Below the pieces are notes generated by a model. That model searched no databases, had not been told where the DNA came from, and saw only the letters and a list, made by a program, of their open reading frames with translations. Below, in pieces: positions 1 through 11,981 of a stretch of DNA of 64,000 nucleotides (position 1 is its first letter; each line of letters opens with the position of its first letter). Position numbers and translations under genes: made by a program. The stretch spans positions 2,480,001 through 2,544,000 of the forward strand of contig JAHRBS010000004.1 of the NCBI GenBank assembly GCA_024305745.1, read 5' to 3'. This stretch comes from Polyporus tsugae (taxonomy: Eukaryota; Basidiomycota; Agaricomycetes; Polyporales; Polyporaceae).

Positions 1-97
1 TTGTCCTTGCCTCCGCCCCTCTCAACTCCACCTACTCTATCCCTCCATCGGCGTCTGCTTGCCTCGCTCTGCATTCCTTGTATCCATCCTCAAGTCC

Positions 98-1935
98 ATG
101 TGGAAATTCCCTTCAAACCTTCTACCGTCTTTACTCCTATTATGGCCGCGCCAGCAAGCTTATGCGGCCAACTTCACGTTCGCCTACAGTGCAGCGACGC
201 AATGTGGTAACTTTCAAGTATCATGGCAAGGTACGTCGCGTCCAAACGCTTTTGCCTCTCCATGTCCCCAACCAGTCCCTCCCAGGCGGCGTAGCACCGT
301 TTCAACTCACCCTTGTACCTGTATGTGTTTTCCGCATTCTGTCGCGATTCCTGCCGACCAAAGCTTTCTAGTCCTATGGATCGCCGAGAATCCTCAACGT
401 CCCCGGTAGTGCATTCAGTAACAATCACGGCGCTTTCTCGACAACATTACCCATCCTGCAAGGCAAGGCATTCATTGCTGTCATGTCCGACTCCTCGGGC
501 TTCGCCTCTGGAGGGAGCTCCAAAGTGATCACCGTTGGTGCTGCAGCCAAGGGGAATACGTGCAATACCACCGACCCTGGTAGGTTTCAGGACTACTGGC
601 GGTGTTCTGCATCACCCATGTTTCGTATCAGGTGTCGACTTCTTCTATACTACGCCCTCCGCTTTGGCTCAGTGCAGGTATGCCTCTTCGCATGATTGTC
701 AGTCACCTTCGGCCTCTCATAAGAATTTAGAGTATACACGTTCGATGATTACGCCGGAGCCGTCCAACCCATCGTGATCAAGGTTGGCCAAATATTTTAT
801 GGCATTCGAGGCACGCTTTTCTGACCCCTCTTAGGGCATCGTACCCAGTGGTTCATCCTTCGTCTTGAACCCACCCAAGGGTTCCCTCTTCGATTGGACG
901 GCCGACATCGCTGCTGGCACCACGGTATCCTTCATTATGCAGGACGCCAATGGCAGACAAGGAGGGGCTACCGAGTTTTCGACTGTCGGCATGTCCGATG
1001 ACGCGACATGCCTCGACAAGAATTCACCCGCCTCCGTCTCCAATGCTCCTTCAATGACCGTGTCTCGTACCACAGCCGTGACCACAAAACCGACTCAGAC
1101 AAGTTCTCATTCCCAGCCCTCTGCCTCTGCTGACCCAACGACCACGTCCAACGGTGGAACGATCGCTGCGGTGATCGTCGGCACCGCCATTGCATTGCTT
1201 GTACTGGGTACACTCATCTGGTTCTACCTCCGTCGCCGAAATGGCGGCACATCTGTCTTCAAGGGCAGATTCCTTGGCCGCCGGTTCCAGAAGCAGGAGA
1301 TCGATCTCATGAAGGGTGACTCCAACCTACCTCCCGCTGCCACCTTAAGCCCGTACCCCCTCTACCATCCGCAAGACGTTTCAGGCGAAGTCTCAACCCC
1401 GAACTCCACCGTCCATCTTCTTGATGGACGACCCAGCGACGCTGCGTCAGGTTTTGGCGCACCCCCATCCCTCAGCTTCGCCAATCCCCAATATTCCATG
1501 TTTTCCTCCCAGTTCCCACCGTCTGTGCATGATGGCACTGTACGCGACGGGTCAATCTACGGTGGTGAATCTGCATATGGAGGCGGATACGGCGGGTCTG
1601 CGTTTGGGCACCGCCCTGCTGCAGCAGCGGTCGTTCCGGTAGCTCGTCCAGAAGGCAGCGTCTCCTCATGGGACCCGAGCCTCACATCCAGCGCAGCGCG
1701 ACGCAAGGCCGCTCAAGCTGGCGTCTCATCGTACCAGGCTCCCGCGCGCTTCATCCTGCACACAGACATCGAAGATGATATCCCTCCACCACCGGAAGAG
1801 GACGTCATCGAGCTCCCACCGCAGTACAGCGAGCGACGCGCGCCACCACGTCCACTCAGCCCTCACGCGAGCAGCCCAAGCAGGTCGGCGTCCCCCCAAG
1901 GTCTTGCGTACCTCGACGACTCGCGACCGTCATAG
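98..1935 (+). CDS. Single-pass membrane protein with signal peptide (fungal SKG6/MID2-like architecture)
   Basis: The ATG at 98 opens a hydrophobic signal peptide (MWKFPSNLLPSLLLLWP..AYA). An extracellular domain follows, built from short exons (about 98-230, 287-320, 371-579, 632-676, about 732-780, and about 836 to the stop). It contains blocks such as SPRILNVPGSAFSN and TLPILQGKAFIAVMSD, which I know from a large family of agaricomycete surface proteins. A Ser/Thr-rich stalk leads to one transmembrane helix (AAVIVGTAIALLVLGTLIW, about 1165-1222), a basic stop-transfer (YLRRRNGG) and a long cytoplasmic tail rich in Pro, Ser, Gly and Tyr. The layout resembles fungal wall sensors, but no enzymatic domain is visible and a sensor role is inference. 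The gene has no close partner. The stop at 1933-1935 is clear, while the small exons are less certain. Confidence 0.75.
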
Positions 1936-3065
1936 CCAGCTTCGGGACTTGACATACTTCCTCTTTCTGGTTTCTCCCTCTGCTTGTGTCGTGTGGTATT
2001 TAGGGCTGTTGATATCTGTCCTCGGCAAGACCCCGTCCTTGAGGGCTCGGCTTCTGTCTTCCTGCTGCGTGTGTGACGTCTAGTGACCGTCGGCTGTTTG
2101 TTGGAGTTGGCGTCTCCTCGCTTCATCCCTCCTTCCCCTTTCCCTCGGCTGAACGTCGAATGTATATACCTCCCCGCCATCACCTAGATTCGACTTCATT
2201 GCTCTTACCATTGCCCAAAGCAAACTCCTCCTCCCTTCTCCCTTCTCCATTGATATCCTTGGTCGCGTTCTTTACGACGCGTTGTATTGTGTCCTCCGCC
2301 TTACTGGTGCACAGACCTATCCGCGACCGCTCTGGGTGTTCTTCTCCCTTTGGTGTGGGGCATGATGTTTCCTCACTCCCGGTTCCCGTTATGGTCCACT
2401 GGGATGCAGGTACTGGTGTTGTGCAGCAGCACGTTTTGTTACTTAAATATAGTACTATTTCACCCCTTTGCCCTGACCCTTGGACCCCAAGCCCAGTACG
2501 TAATAGTAATACTGTATAGGGTAGCGGTGTACTCTGTGGCATGCTGGGCTCGTTTCCAAATCGGCGTGCCTGTGTTTCTGGGAGTGGCTGGGGAACCTCC
2601 CGTCCCGCTGGACGCACGCCACGCTCCACAAAAATTGCGCGCATGCATGCGGAGCAAACAATTACTTTAAGGCCGCCTGACCTCCACCTGTACGTATGTG
2701 AGCGGACAAAGGACGGTCCAACGACTGAGTCCGTGCTCGGAGTTTATTGGAAAGCGATGGCGATAGTGTAAGCAAGCAAGGTGTAGTGGGCGTACTAGAA
2801 CAGGGGCGTAGACATGGTTATACAGGGAGGTTGACAATGAGGCGGGTAGACACGACGTGAGATATCGGACAACAAGAACAGTGCCCCGACAGGCGGGCAG
2901 ACGGGACATAGACAATGGGGATGAAAACGGCAGGGGTGACGATGCGATAGAATACATTAGCAATAACGCCTGCTCTCTCAGCGCCCTCCCATCCTCTAAA
3001 TCAAGCAATGTACGACAATGGCAGTAACATGACGCACTGTATAGGTAGAACGGTGTGCTGTCGGG
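1936..3065. other. Intergenic, convergent 3' flanks
   Basis: About 1.1 kb between the ends of two converging genes. The open frames here overlap one another on both strands and none has recognisable protein character or a splice-supported structure. I see no repeat or RNA gene. Confidence 0.6.
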
Positions 3066-4205
3066 TCACTGTTGCGGATATCCCGCAAACATCTCTCCGA
3101 GCCCAGGTCCTGGGGCTGGTGCGGGCTCCGGGATCGGCATAACCACCGGGGCAGGGATTGGGACTGGTTCCGCGGGGGGCGGAGCGCCTGCATCGGGCTC
3201 TGGTGTCTCTTCAGCATCCATTTGGCCGCCTAAGCCTGTGCTTGCGAACGCGGCGACCATCGAGTCCTGGTCCTTGCGCCGCTTGTGGCGGCGGCGGCGG
3301 TCGTCCTTGATCATGCGCGAGACGCGGCGGCGGAACGCGCCATGCATGACTGGGTCGACCATGGCCTGCTTGGACGCGTAGCACGCAAGCTCGATACTTG
3401 CGAGGAGCCGAACAGTCTCAGAGTTATTGAGGGCCTGTATAGCGAGCAATCCATGGGATGGCGGTCGATGACCATGGCATGGGGCATGTGCGGAGATGAG
3501 ATGACAGGGGGTCCGAGACGCCGTCGGGGGAAGTTCAGGGAAGAGCGCGGGCAGTGTCAGTGCCGCAGCAAGTTAATGCGAAGGAGGGGAAGACTTACAT
3601 TGAGTGACCAGGAGACGACCCGACCACCCTCTACGGAACCGACCACGACAAAGTTACCGCGTCGTTCGGCCTGGAGAGCAGCACCCTGGAGAGGAGGAGT
3701 TTGTTAATGAGGCACACGAGTACGAGGGTGATGACGCACCTCGCCGAAGACAGTCAGAATCTTGGAAGATGAAGCAGCGCGGACAACTGAACGCGTAAAG
3801 CATGTCAGAAACGCGCGCGGTGGAGCGGAGAAGGGTGACGTTTGCGCACCAACTCGAGAGGACTGGCCGGAAATTTCCTGGGAGACAATGCCACGGCCCA
3901 TGTAGGCCCAAGTGTCTCTCTCTGGCCTTCTAATGTGGACCTTGACTGGGATGTCGCGGAAGGGATCGCGGTTCTGGGGGACACCGGCCACAGCTGCTCG
4001 CAATTGTTCGTAGAGGGTGTCCATTTCGGTCAGAACTGGCACAGCCAAGACATGTATGTAGGCAAATGCGCAGGCGACGCAGGCCAGTACTCACTCGCAT
4101 TGGCATTTGAGCTGGGATGTTGTGTGTTGAACGTTTGGTGGAGAGCCTGGGGATGCTGGTGGGATGAGGTTCCGATGTCCATGGGGGCATCCATGACGTC
4201 CTCCA
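3066..4205 (-). CDS. Unrecognised protein, probably conserved in basidiomycetes
   Basis: The gene reads from an ATG at 4205 (MEDVMDAPMDIGTSS) through at least three introns to the stop at 3066. The conserved-looking core is DPFRDIPVKVHIRRPERDTW, then VVRAASSSKILTVFGE, GNFVVVGSVEGGRVVSWSLN and ALNNSETVRLLASIELACYA. A basic stretch (RRRRHKRRKDQD) and a Pro/Ala/Glu-rich tail follow. The alternation of short hydrophobic strands in the middle would suit a small beta-rich (PH-like) fold, but this is a guess. An alternative start is an ATG at 4278-4280 followed at once by a consensus donor (ATG|GTAAGT), with a 69-nt intron joining to AACATGGAG. That would make a three-base first coding exon. I do not recognise the family. 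The 5' end faces the next gene across about 0.5 kb. Confidence 0.6.
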
Positions 4206-4687
4206 TGTTCTGATCTTCAGCATGCTGGAGATGGGCGGAGTGAACAGACGACGAGAACAAGGCCGAGAGAGACTTACCATATCTACTGTATGGGCTCGGT
4301 GGTGGGGGGGGGACGCGAGGTGGACGGGAGAGGCGGAGAAGAGAGGAGGAAGAAGAACAGTGGCCGGCGACCTGAACACAGGCCAGAATGGTACGGCTGT
4401 AGAGCACGTGACCCCATTCACGCGTATAGTACGCGAATCCGAGGACGCGTCCAAGACTCCAAAATGGCCACCTGCCGACCGCCACTCGTCCATCCATCCC
4501 CCTTGGCCCGTCCTTTATCTCGTTGTGTGCGCAAGTACAACAGTCCATTTACGGGAGTTGTATTAAACCACAATGACTCTTTAACCGAGAACTGTAAACG
4601 CTATGGTTGCCCTCTGAAGAGTATATATCCCGAGAGACGAGAGCCCAGCTCTCCACCACCACGATCACCCCCCTCAACCCTTCTTAC
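4206..4687. promoter_or_regulatory. Divergent promoter region
   Basis: This 480-bp gap separates the starts of two divergent genes, so it should hold both promoters. A G-run (GGGGGGGG) lies near 4304-4311. I see TATATA at about 4621-4626, some 62 bp before the plus-strand ATG, followed by a C/T-rich leader (CACCACCACGATCACCCCC), which is usual for fungal start regions. No operator can be assigned. Confidence 0.4.
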
Positions 4688-5405
4688 ATGGACCGCGCTT
4701 CATCTCCCATACCAGAACCAAGCCAGCAGAGCATAGACATGCTGTGCCACTCGCAAGAGAAGGAAGCATCAGCAGTAGCAATGGCTGCTGACGACGTAGC
4801 CGTGAACAAGAAGCAAGATAAGGCAAGCATGGACTTCGACATGCTGTGATTAGCGAAACTAACTGTGGTGAAATTCTTCTCTACATACATAGCAAGAGGC
4901 GGACGATGGAGAGTGGGAGCCCTGCCCTTCCCAGGAGTCCGTCGACGTCGATGAGGACCTAGACCTAACCGACGAATCGGAGTACACAGCTTCCCAATCT
5001 ACCGCCGCCAGCTCGGATAGCGAAGACACAATCGTCGAGCAGGACCGGGAGGGTGACGAGGACGACGAGGACGACGACCGGATGCTTCCGCCAGAGCCCA
5101 TGTATCCGTCTAAGCTCACCATCCACAACGTGTTGTTCATGGCCAAGGAGCGCCGCGCATTAATCAAGAGAGGAGGATACGGCCCTGTGCAGAGATTCCT
5201 CAACGAGATATCTGACTGCCCCGAGCTCCGCCACGTCAGCCGCGAAGAGCTGACCCTTATGCACAAGTTCATCATTGCGCACGAGGAGCTGAAGGAGTAC
5301 GCGGACGGCTGGACGAACGAGGAAAAGGTGCATTGGGAGCACGTGTTACAGGGAGAGTGGACGGAACTGTGGATGGAGCGGTACGGCGATGACGCTCGTC
5401 TGTAG
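4688..5405 (+). CDS. Unrecognised acidic protein
   Basis: Exon 1 starts at ATG 4688 (MDRASSPIPEPSQQSID) and runs to a donor near 4791 or 4800 in ..AADDVA. An acceptor at about 4892 restores the frame as QEADDGEWEPCPSQES. The next 60 residues are strongly acidic (DEDLDLTDESEY and REGDEDDEDDD). The C-terminal 100 residues look folded and mostly helical: KLTIHNVLFMAKERRALIKR, then FLNEISDCPELRHVSREELT and WTNEEKVHWEHVLQGEWTEL. Without splicing, the first frame would close at 4847-4849, so the intron is needed. I do not recognise the family. The stop lies only 29 bp from the converging TAF5 stop, so the 3' UTRs probably overlap. Confidence 0.6.
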
Positions 5406-5434
5406 CGGAGAGTCGGGTCCATGGAGCAATGTAT

Positions 5435-8265
5435 TCATCGAATCTCGGGAGACAAGTGTGGGCCAGCTACCAAGCACAGGTTTCGAGGCGTGAACTGCAC
5501 ATCGATGATCGGCGTCCGTTTCGTGGGGAAGGTGGAGAGCAGGTCTGCACTGTAAAACAGTCAGCCACGGAGCTAATCGATCATAAGAAAGATACTCACG
5601 TCTCGATGCTCTCCACATTCTCGTCCTTCTCTGGTGGATGGTCTTCCGAAGTACCGTTCACCATCGTCCCGTTCTCACGAGTCTTGGGGGCCAACCCTCC
5701 GGCAGCCTTGACGTCCCAGCAGCGGACTGTCCAGTCCGCGGCCCCACTAACAAGTAGGCTCGACTCTGCGCTGAATGCAAGCGAATACACCGACGCGGTG
5801 TGGCCCAACATCTTCTTGACGCATCTGCCGGAACCCAAATCCCACAGCCTGATCGCGAGATCCTCCCCTACAGTAATACGTCAATAACCAAATCCACTCA
5901 GCTGTCAAGGAGGCAACATACCGGTTGTGGCCAAGTAGCGACCGTCTGGGCTGAATGCAAGCGTAGACACGATGTCGTCATGCCTGTAGAACACCCGAAC
6001 ACAAGCTCCACGTTGCACATCCCAAAGCCTTGCAGTGCCATCGCTGGATGCAGTCCCAAGGTACAATGAGTTCGGATGGAATCCGACAGCCTACGAACCC
6101 ATCCATGTTCCCGCGTTAGTCGAATCTCGACGACAGACAAAATAAAGACACGCACGTTAACATCACTCAAATGCCCCGCATATATGCGAAGGGCGGACGT
6201 CCGATCGGTCGACCACAGTCGTGCAGTTCGGTCCCGGGATGCGGTGGCGAAGTAGATGCCCATTGGGCTCCACTTCACATCCCACACTGGGTTCTGGTGC
6301 CCACGGTATGCCACGACGTTTGTCATGGTATCGAGCGACCACAGGCGTGTCGTATTGTCCGCGGAGGCAGAGAGGAGATATCTTGGTGGGCTTCCGGAGC
6401 CACCGATGGGGTCGAACGCGACAGAATATACGGGTCCACTGTGTCCGATCAACTTGCGCGTTGTTGATCCGCCCTTTTCTCGAATCTTGCTCAACGAGGA
6501 GACTGAACACGGAGTTAGTGATGATGGACCATGGCAGAGATTGCAAATCAACTAGCCATCTCGTATTGAGCTTGTCTGGAAATCACTTCGCATACCCTTC
6601 AACTTCTCGCCTTTCAGGCTCCACAAGCGAATGTAGCTCTCCGAGAAACCTGCCGCCAACAGAGAGGTGTCCGGCGAGAACTCGCAACATGGGACACTGT
6701 TCGCCCGTGAGTACACAACCTCCTCATCAACGCAAAGACGCACGCACCCCTCTCCAACATCATGAAAAGTATAGGCACATATGCTGGGTAATGCCCGCCC
6801 GCGTACCGCGATACCTTGTGGGGTATTCAGGTTCGCCGAGTTCACCACGGAAGGATCGAGCCGGATGCGTTTCCGCGCATCGCGTACTTTCTCCACCTCG
6901 CGTTTGACATCAACACTCCTGAACGACGGCGGATGGGGTGGAAGATCTGAGATAGCAGGGGACACGAGACCCGCTGGCGGTGCTGGCCGAGCAAAGTGGA
7001 TGTCGTATTGAGCTCCTGGGTCGTGGTCCACCAGTGCTTGATCCCTGAGGGTACGTTCTGCCTCTGTCCGTAGTTCCTCGGGGATTAATGCAGGGCCAAG
7101 TTTGAGCTCGCCCTTCGATGTGTTGAACGCTGACGCGTCCGTTGTGCTTCCATTGGTTTGCGGGACGACAGCGGAAAGGAAACCTGTCGACTCCTCCCAC
7201 GCCCGAGAAGCAACGGAGGTCGTGGACGACGTCGTCACTAATTTTAAACATCAGCATGAGTCGGGCGGAACAGCCGCTGTGGACACACCGTCAAAGCGTA
7301 AATGGTTGTTCACCACTCTCATAATGGCTGCTCGCCCTCGCTTGCCCTTGTCACCGGAGAAGCCATCCCCCGTGCCCGTCGGTTCACCACCAAAGCCTTC
7401 CGTTAACCAACCTATGAGAAGGCTGAACCCTGATCGGCTCATTCGCACAGTGTACTTCTCGGACCGAAAGCGTTGCGCGACTTCGTCCGTTTGAACATGG
7501 TAAGGCAATGTAATTGTGGAGAGATGGTGCAGGGTAGAATGGTGGATAGGAGATAGTAAGGAGGAGAATGTGGTGTAGAAGTCTTGAGCTATAGTGAAGA
7601 GTGAGATGTCGCATAGGCCCAAGGAAGTGAACTGTACACACCGGCTTCTCGGAAACCTTGCTGTACTAGGTCGAGGTAGAAATGACAGAATATGGGAAAC
7701 AGGATGGGCCGAAACTCAGGCTACACACATGTGTGAACACAGCGCCACAGAACGCGAAGTCCCGACGTACCCTGTACATGTCCAACGACCCATCAACCCA
7801 AGACTCCAGCTCCCTGAATCCTTGGTGTTTGTCTGTGGGGTCGAGCGACAGGATCTCTTCAGCTCCGACTGGGCCTATGCTTGATATTAGGTTCTGAATG
7901 GTCTGGGGGTTTCCGAAGGCCGACAGTTCCTGAAGGACATTCGAGGTGTCGTTCAAGGCATTCTCGTCCGGGTTGGCGGGTTTCTGTGCAAAGATAGCGA
8001 GTTGTTTGACCAACTCCTCTTGTGAGATGGCGTGCGGAGGCGCAGTGTCGGGTTGCTTGCCCTTGTCATCCGAAGGGGTCGCGGCTGCGTTCCGCTCAAT
8101 CTCCTCGAGGATTTTCTCTGGGTCTTTGTGGCCGCGCGAGCGCAAGTAATCGAGTACCATTCTATCAAGGGCCGAAGCATCGCTGGATGACCCCTCGGCG
8201 GGAGGGTTGGCTGTGGGGGGAGACACTCCATCCGGAGTTGAAGGTGCAGGCGTGGCAGCAGACAT
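5435..8265 (-). CDS. TAF5: TFIID subunit 5 (TAF5), WD40 protein
   Basis: TAF5 is a scaffold subunit of TFIID, and in yeast also of SAGA, acting at RNA polymerase II promoters. The protein starts at 8265 with a Pro/Ser-rich lead. A LisH-like helix (ALDRMVLDYLRSRGHKDPEK) comes next, then the TAF5 NTD2 helical domain (FREAG..FYTTFSSLLSPIH..LHHLSTITLPYHVQTDEVAQ). A linker precedes at least six WD40 repeats near the C-terminus. Visible repeats include CCEFSPDTSLLAAGFSESYI, KLIGHSGPVYSVAFDP, YRGHQNPVWDVKWSPMGIYF, YAGHLSDVN and MLGHTASVYSLAFSAESSLL. The last exon ends LCLVAGPHLSPEIR with TGA at 5437-5435. Several short introns split the WD repeats. The repeat order and NTD2 distinguish TAF5 from other WD40 proteins, so I am confident. 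Confidence 0.9.
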
Positions 8266-8684
8266 GACAGATAATCGTACAACAAGCAGAGAACAGTGTC
8301 CAGGCCGTCAGAGGATCATCCAGAGAGCAGAGACAAAGCGAAACGCGGTCAGTAGGTAGGATATAGAAGCCGGCAGTCGTGGTTTGCGGAGGAAGGAGTA
8401 GCCACACTCGGCGCGTCCTGTGTTGAACGGTCAACACTGCAGCGCTCAGCACGCGCCCATGACGCGCGGGCCGCCCGCGACCGAGGACTCTCCTCGCTCG
8501 CCCGCGCATACAGTGCACACACCGTAACACGCTAGCACAACGACAACAGCGACTGACCATTTGAACGCAGTCTATAGCGGAGGTACGATAAAACATGCAG
8601 ACGGTATAGTACGCAAAATACAAAGGTGTACGATAGAGCACCACCAGCACTATCCGTTCAAACCCCAAGGCCAGGCTCTAGAGG
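8266..8684. promoter_or_regulatory. TAF5 promoter and RecQ 3' flank
   Basis: This 420-bp spacer lies between two minus-strand genes. It holds the TAF5 upstream region, including a very GC-rich stretch near 8440-8505 (GCGCCCATGACGCGCGGGCC), and the downstream flank of the helicase gene. No open frame is convincing. Confidence 0.45.
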
Positions 8685-11611
8685 CTAGTATCTTCCTCTG
8701 CGGCCACGCTTGTAGCTCCCACCATAGCCACCACGGCCATAGCCACCGCGAGAGCTGCTGGCGTAGTTTGAGGTTGGTTTCGTCTGGCTGTAGGTACGTT
8801 TCTGCGCCGTGCGGGTCGGAACGACAGGCTCGGCCTTGGCGTATCCCGCCTTCTTGCATTCGACGTCAAAGGCCGCCACGAGTGCGCTGAAATCGACCTC
8901 GGCCATGCTACCGAACAGCGGATGCGCAGTGGACCACTTCCCATACGTCAACCGTGGAGACGTAATTCCGAAGGCCATACGTGCGAGCAACCGAGGGTCG
9001 TCCCGTTCAGGGCATGCGTCGAGGATCTGCTTGAGACGGGTAGCGTCGGGGATAGATTGCGCAATCGGCGAGAACTCCACGCCTGCCCCGGACAAGCAGA
9101 AGCTGCACTTCCCGCACATGCCACCGGGGACGGCGTTCTCGTCTCCAAAATACACAGCCAGACCTTGTGCCAGACCTGCGGGGACCAATAACTCAGTCCA
9201 CGCCCCTCGATACAATCAGCACCCGTTTGACACCCACAATCATCGTTCGTCGCGAATTCAATCACTTTCCGTATCTTCTCGACAGCTTCGTTCTCGCGTC
9301 CGACCATGCCCGTGTACAGCTGGTCCGCCAAGGCTTTGATGTCCTTGGTCCCCTTCGGCATCGGCTTCATCACCATGAATCGCTATGTGGGAGCTTGTCA
9401 GCCGGTTGGAGATGGTGTCAAGCAATGGGATACATACAGCTCTCACTTGGGATGCCTTGCTCGTAATATGACCTGCCACATTCCATTGTCGGTGCTTTGA
9501 AGCGAACACATGTCCATCAACACTGACCATCCAATTCCCAACCATTGACAGTTCGGGCAACGTCAGACCGCTCGATTCCTGACCTCTCCGCCGTGAGTAC
9601 CGTATCGATCTACCAACGTTAGCTTGGAAGGATGTGTTTATCTGGGTAATAAACTTACTTGGTGTCCGGTTCCCCTTGAAGCCCAATAGGTCCTGATAGC
9701 CTTGGCTGGAGCGGAGGAATCGGCCAGAACCTTCGCCCACCCCTTCGCGTCGCGTTGCGAAATGTCATAGATGGAGAAGAAGGGTGTGGTAGCGCGAATA
9801 TAACCATAATCCAGTTCTAGCTGAGCATAGCACAGGTTGAGGACATTTTGCTGTGGACGGTTAGCTGTGTGGACAAGAAAGTACTGTGCTGGCTGGGACT
9901 TACTCTAATGTCATAACTATCCCAAGGCAAATCAGTATACATCCCGCGAGAACTCGCAACAGACATACTCTTTGGATTGCTTGTATAGATTGAAGTCGAG
10001 AGTGCCATCTGATGCGGGTTGCCTCAAAGAGACCTCTTGGATCCAGAGCTCGATATCACGCTTGGCACAGGTATCACCCCTGGCAAAGCCCTCGAGGACG
10101 GGCAAGTCGGTCGCGCAGATGAACATGTAGCAGTGGGACAGTAAACCATCTCGACCCGCGCGACCTACTTCTTGACTGTAGTTCTCAAGCGTTTTCGGCA
10201 TGTGGAAGTGGATTACCTATACGATGTCAGTGCCTATAAGTAGTGGAGGCATACACAGACATTCACCTGTCGGATGTTAGCTTTTCGGTATAAACTTCAG
10301 TGAGGTACATCCAAAGCATCAGGGGCTATCATTCTCACCTTTGTCAATCCCCATGCCGAAGGCAATGGTCGCGACAACGATGCCCTTGTCGGATTCCATG
10401 AAGTTCAACTGAACCCGCTCACGCTCTTCTGACGCCAGGCCGGCGTGGTAAATCAGAGCGTCCATTTGATAGGAGCGCAACGTGTTCGCGACCTCGTCAG
10501 CATGCCTCTGCAGCGTGACGTAGACGATGGCCGGCCCGGTACGCTCTTTCAAGATGCTGACTAGACGAGTGATCTTCTGAGCCATGTTATCGAAGACTAC
10601 GACGTTCAAAGCCAGACTGGTATGCTGTCAACAACTGGGCGTCGACAAGATGTGGCAGGGACGCACTTGGATCGGTAAACGGGGATCCGGAAGACGCCTG
10701 CGTTGGGGTCGATGAAGAAGCCGTCACAGATGTCCTTGGACACAGAAGGAGTTGCTGTCGCAGTGAGACAGAGGACTCGTTCGACATCCATTTCTTCGGC
10801 GAAGCGAGCGATCTTGAGGTACTCCGGCCGGAAACTCGCACCCCACTGCGTTGAAGGATGAACACATGCGTCTCTGCTCGATGTAACATACAGAAGCTCT
10901 CGACGCGACAGACCTGAGAGATACAGTGGGATTCATCCACAGCCAAGAGCGAGATGCGCACCCGCCGCATCATGGTTATGAAACCCTCGTTGTTTAGCCT
11001 ACGTCAACATACTCAAATTACGTCCAAAGGCCCCTACGACACCCGATGCGATACTCACCTCTCAGGCGCGACATACAAAATCTTCATCGATCCGGTAATG
11101 ACCTCATTCTTAATCCATGCGGACCTACTAGCGTCTTGCGTGCTATCCAGGTTCGCGGCCTTCACACCTCTCTTGACAAGTGCGTCGACTTGGTCCTTCA
11201 TGAGCGCAATCAGAGGCGAGATGACCAAAGTCAATCCCTACACCGACACGCGTTAATCCCAATATGAGACGAAATGACGCATAGAACGTACCTCCAAGCA
11301 TAGCGCAGGGATTTGATACGTGAGACTCTTCCCTCCTGTAGTCCGCGTCGGCGTTTAGGGGCAACGCGCACTACACGCCATTGAAGCGACGTACCTCCAG
11401 TTGGGAACAACACGAGCGCGTTGTCGTTGTCCACGAGAAGGCGGCGGATGACCTTCGCGTTTATCGGTCATTGTGCGGTCAGGGACGGTTGGGAGAGCAA
11501 AGAGACGCGTACCGCTTCTTGCTCGAGACGAAAGGACGCGAATCCAAAGGTGTTCTTGAGGATGTCGTGCGCCTTCTGCATCATTGGGTCGTTAGGCTGC
11601 ACGTCCTCCAT
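8685..11611 (-). CDS. RecQ-family DNA helicase with RGG-rich tail
   Basis: This is an ATP-dependent 3'-5' DNA helicase for recombination and replication repair. Reading from ATG 11611 (MEDVQPNDPMMQKAHDILK) I see FGFASFRLEQEA (motif 0). Motif I, FPTGGGKSLTYQIPALCLE, is assembled across an intron. Then come VISPLIALMKDQVDAL (Ia) and LLAVDESHCISQWGASFRPE (motif II, DESH instead of the usual DEAH). LCLTATATPSV (III), AIVYVTLQRHADEVANTL (IV), VVATIAFGMGIDK (V) and NYSQEVGRAGRDG (VI) complete the core. The C-terminal part has a compact Cys cluster (GGMCGKCSFCLSG), and the protein ends in a Gly/Arg/Tyr tail (SSRGGYGRGGYGG..RGRRGRY). There are about ten short introns. It resembles a fungal RecQ of the shorter Q1/Q5-like type. 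I do not assign it to SGS1/BLM because no long N-terminal extension or clear HRDC domain is seen. Confidence 0.9.
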
Positions 11612-11981
11612 GTTGACGCGAACGACAGGTGACAGAGGTTGAGAAGGGTAGGCAAGGACGCGTCTACTCGCCCACCGTCAAAGTCTCAAATTTAAAGAGG
11701 AACATCTGAAGGGGGCAGTACGCTGCAGCCACAAGCGGCGTCTATCGGGTCTGTTTACGCGTTGTTTGGACCGATGATGAATTGGAAATTGACTGCCTGG
11801 GCTATTCACACATGTTACAATTACAGTCGTATACGTAGTTACCCCCTCAACATAGTCCAAGAATTAAATTAAAGCACTGCTCGTACACACAACGGTGAAC
11901 TCGACAACACCTCGACGGAGTGTGAAGCATACAGCGGCATTCTCGGGCAACGGATAACACAGCCTCGGCATCATCTGGCAT
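11612..11981. other. Intergenic spacer, RecQ 5' flank and NADPH oxidase 3' flank
   Basis: 370 bp between two minus-strand genes. It must hold the RecQ promoter. No coding sequence or repeat is seen. Confidence 0.5.

Noticed and set aside
1..210. Open frame starting with TTG at the left edge
   Set aside because: It has no ATG and overlaps the signal-peptide exon of the membrane protein in another frame.
4859..5422. Minus-strand frame of 187 codons, rich in Ser
   Set aside because: It is the antisense of the acidic plus-strand gene (GAT/GAC/GAG codons read as Ser/Arg/Leu).
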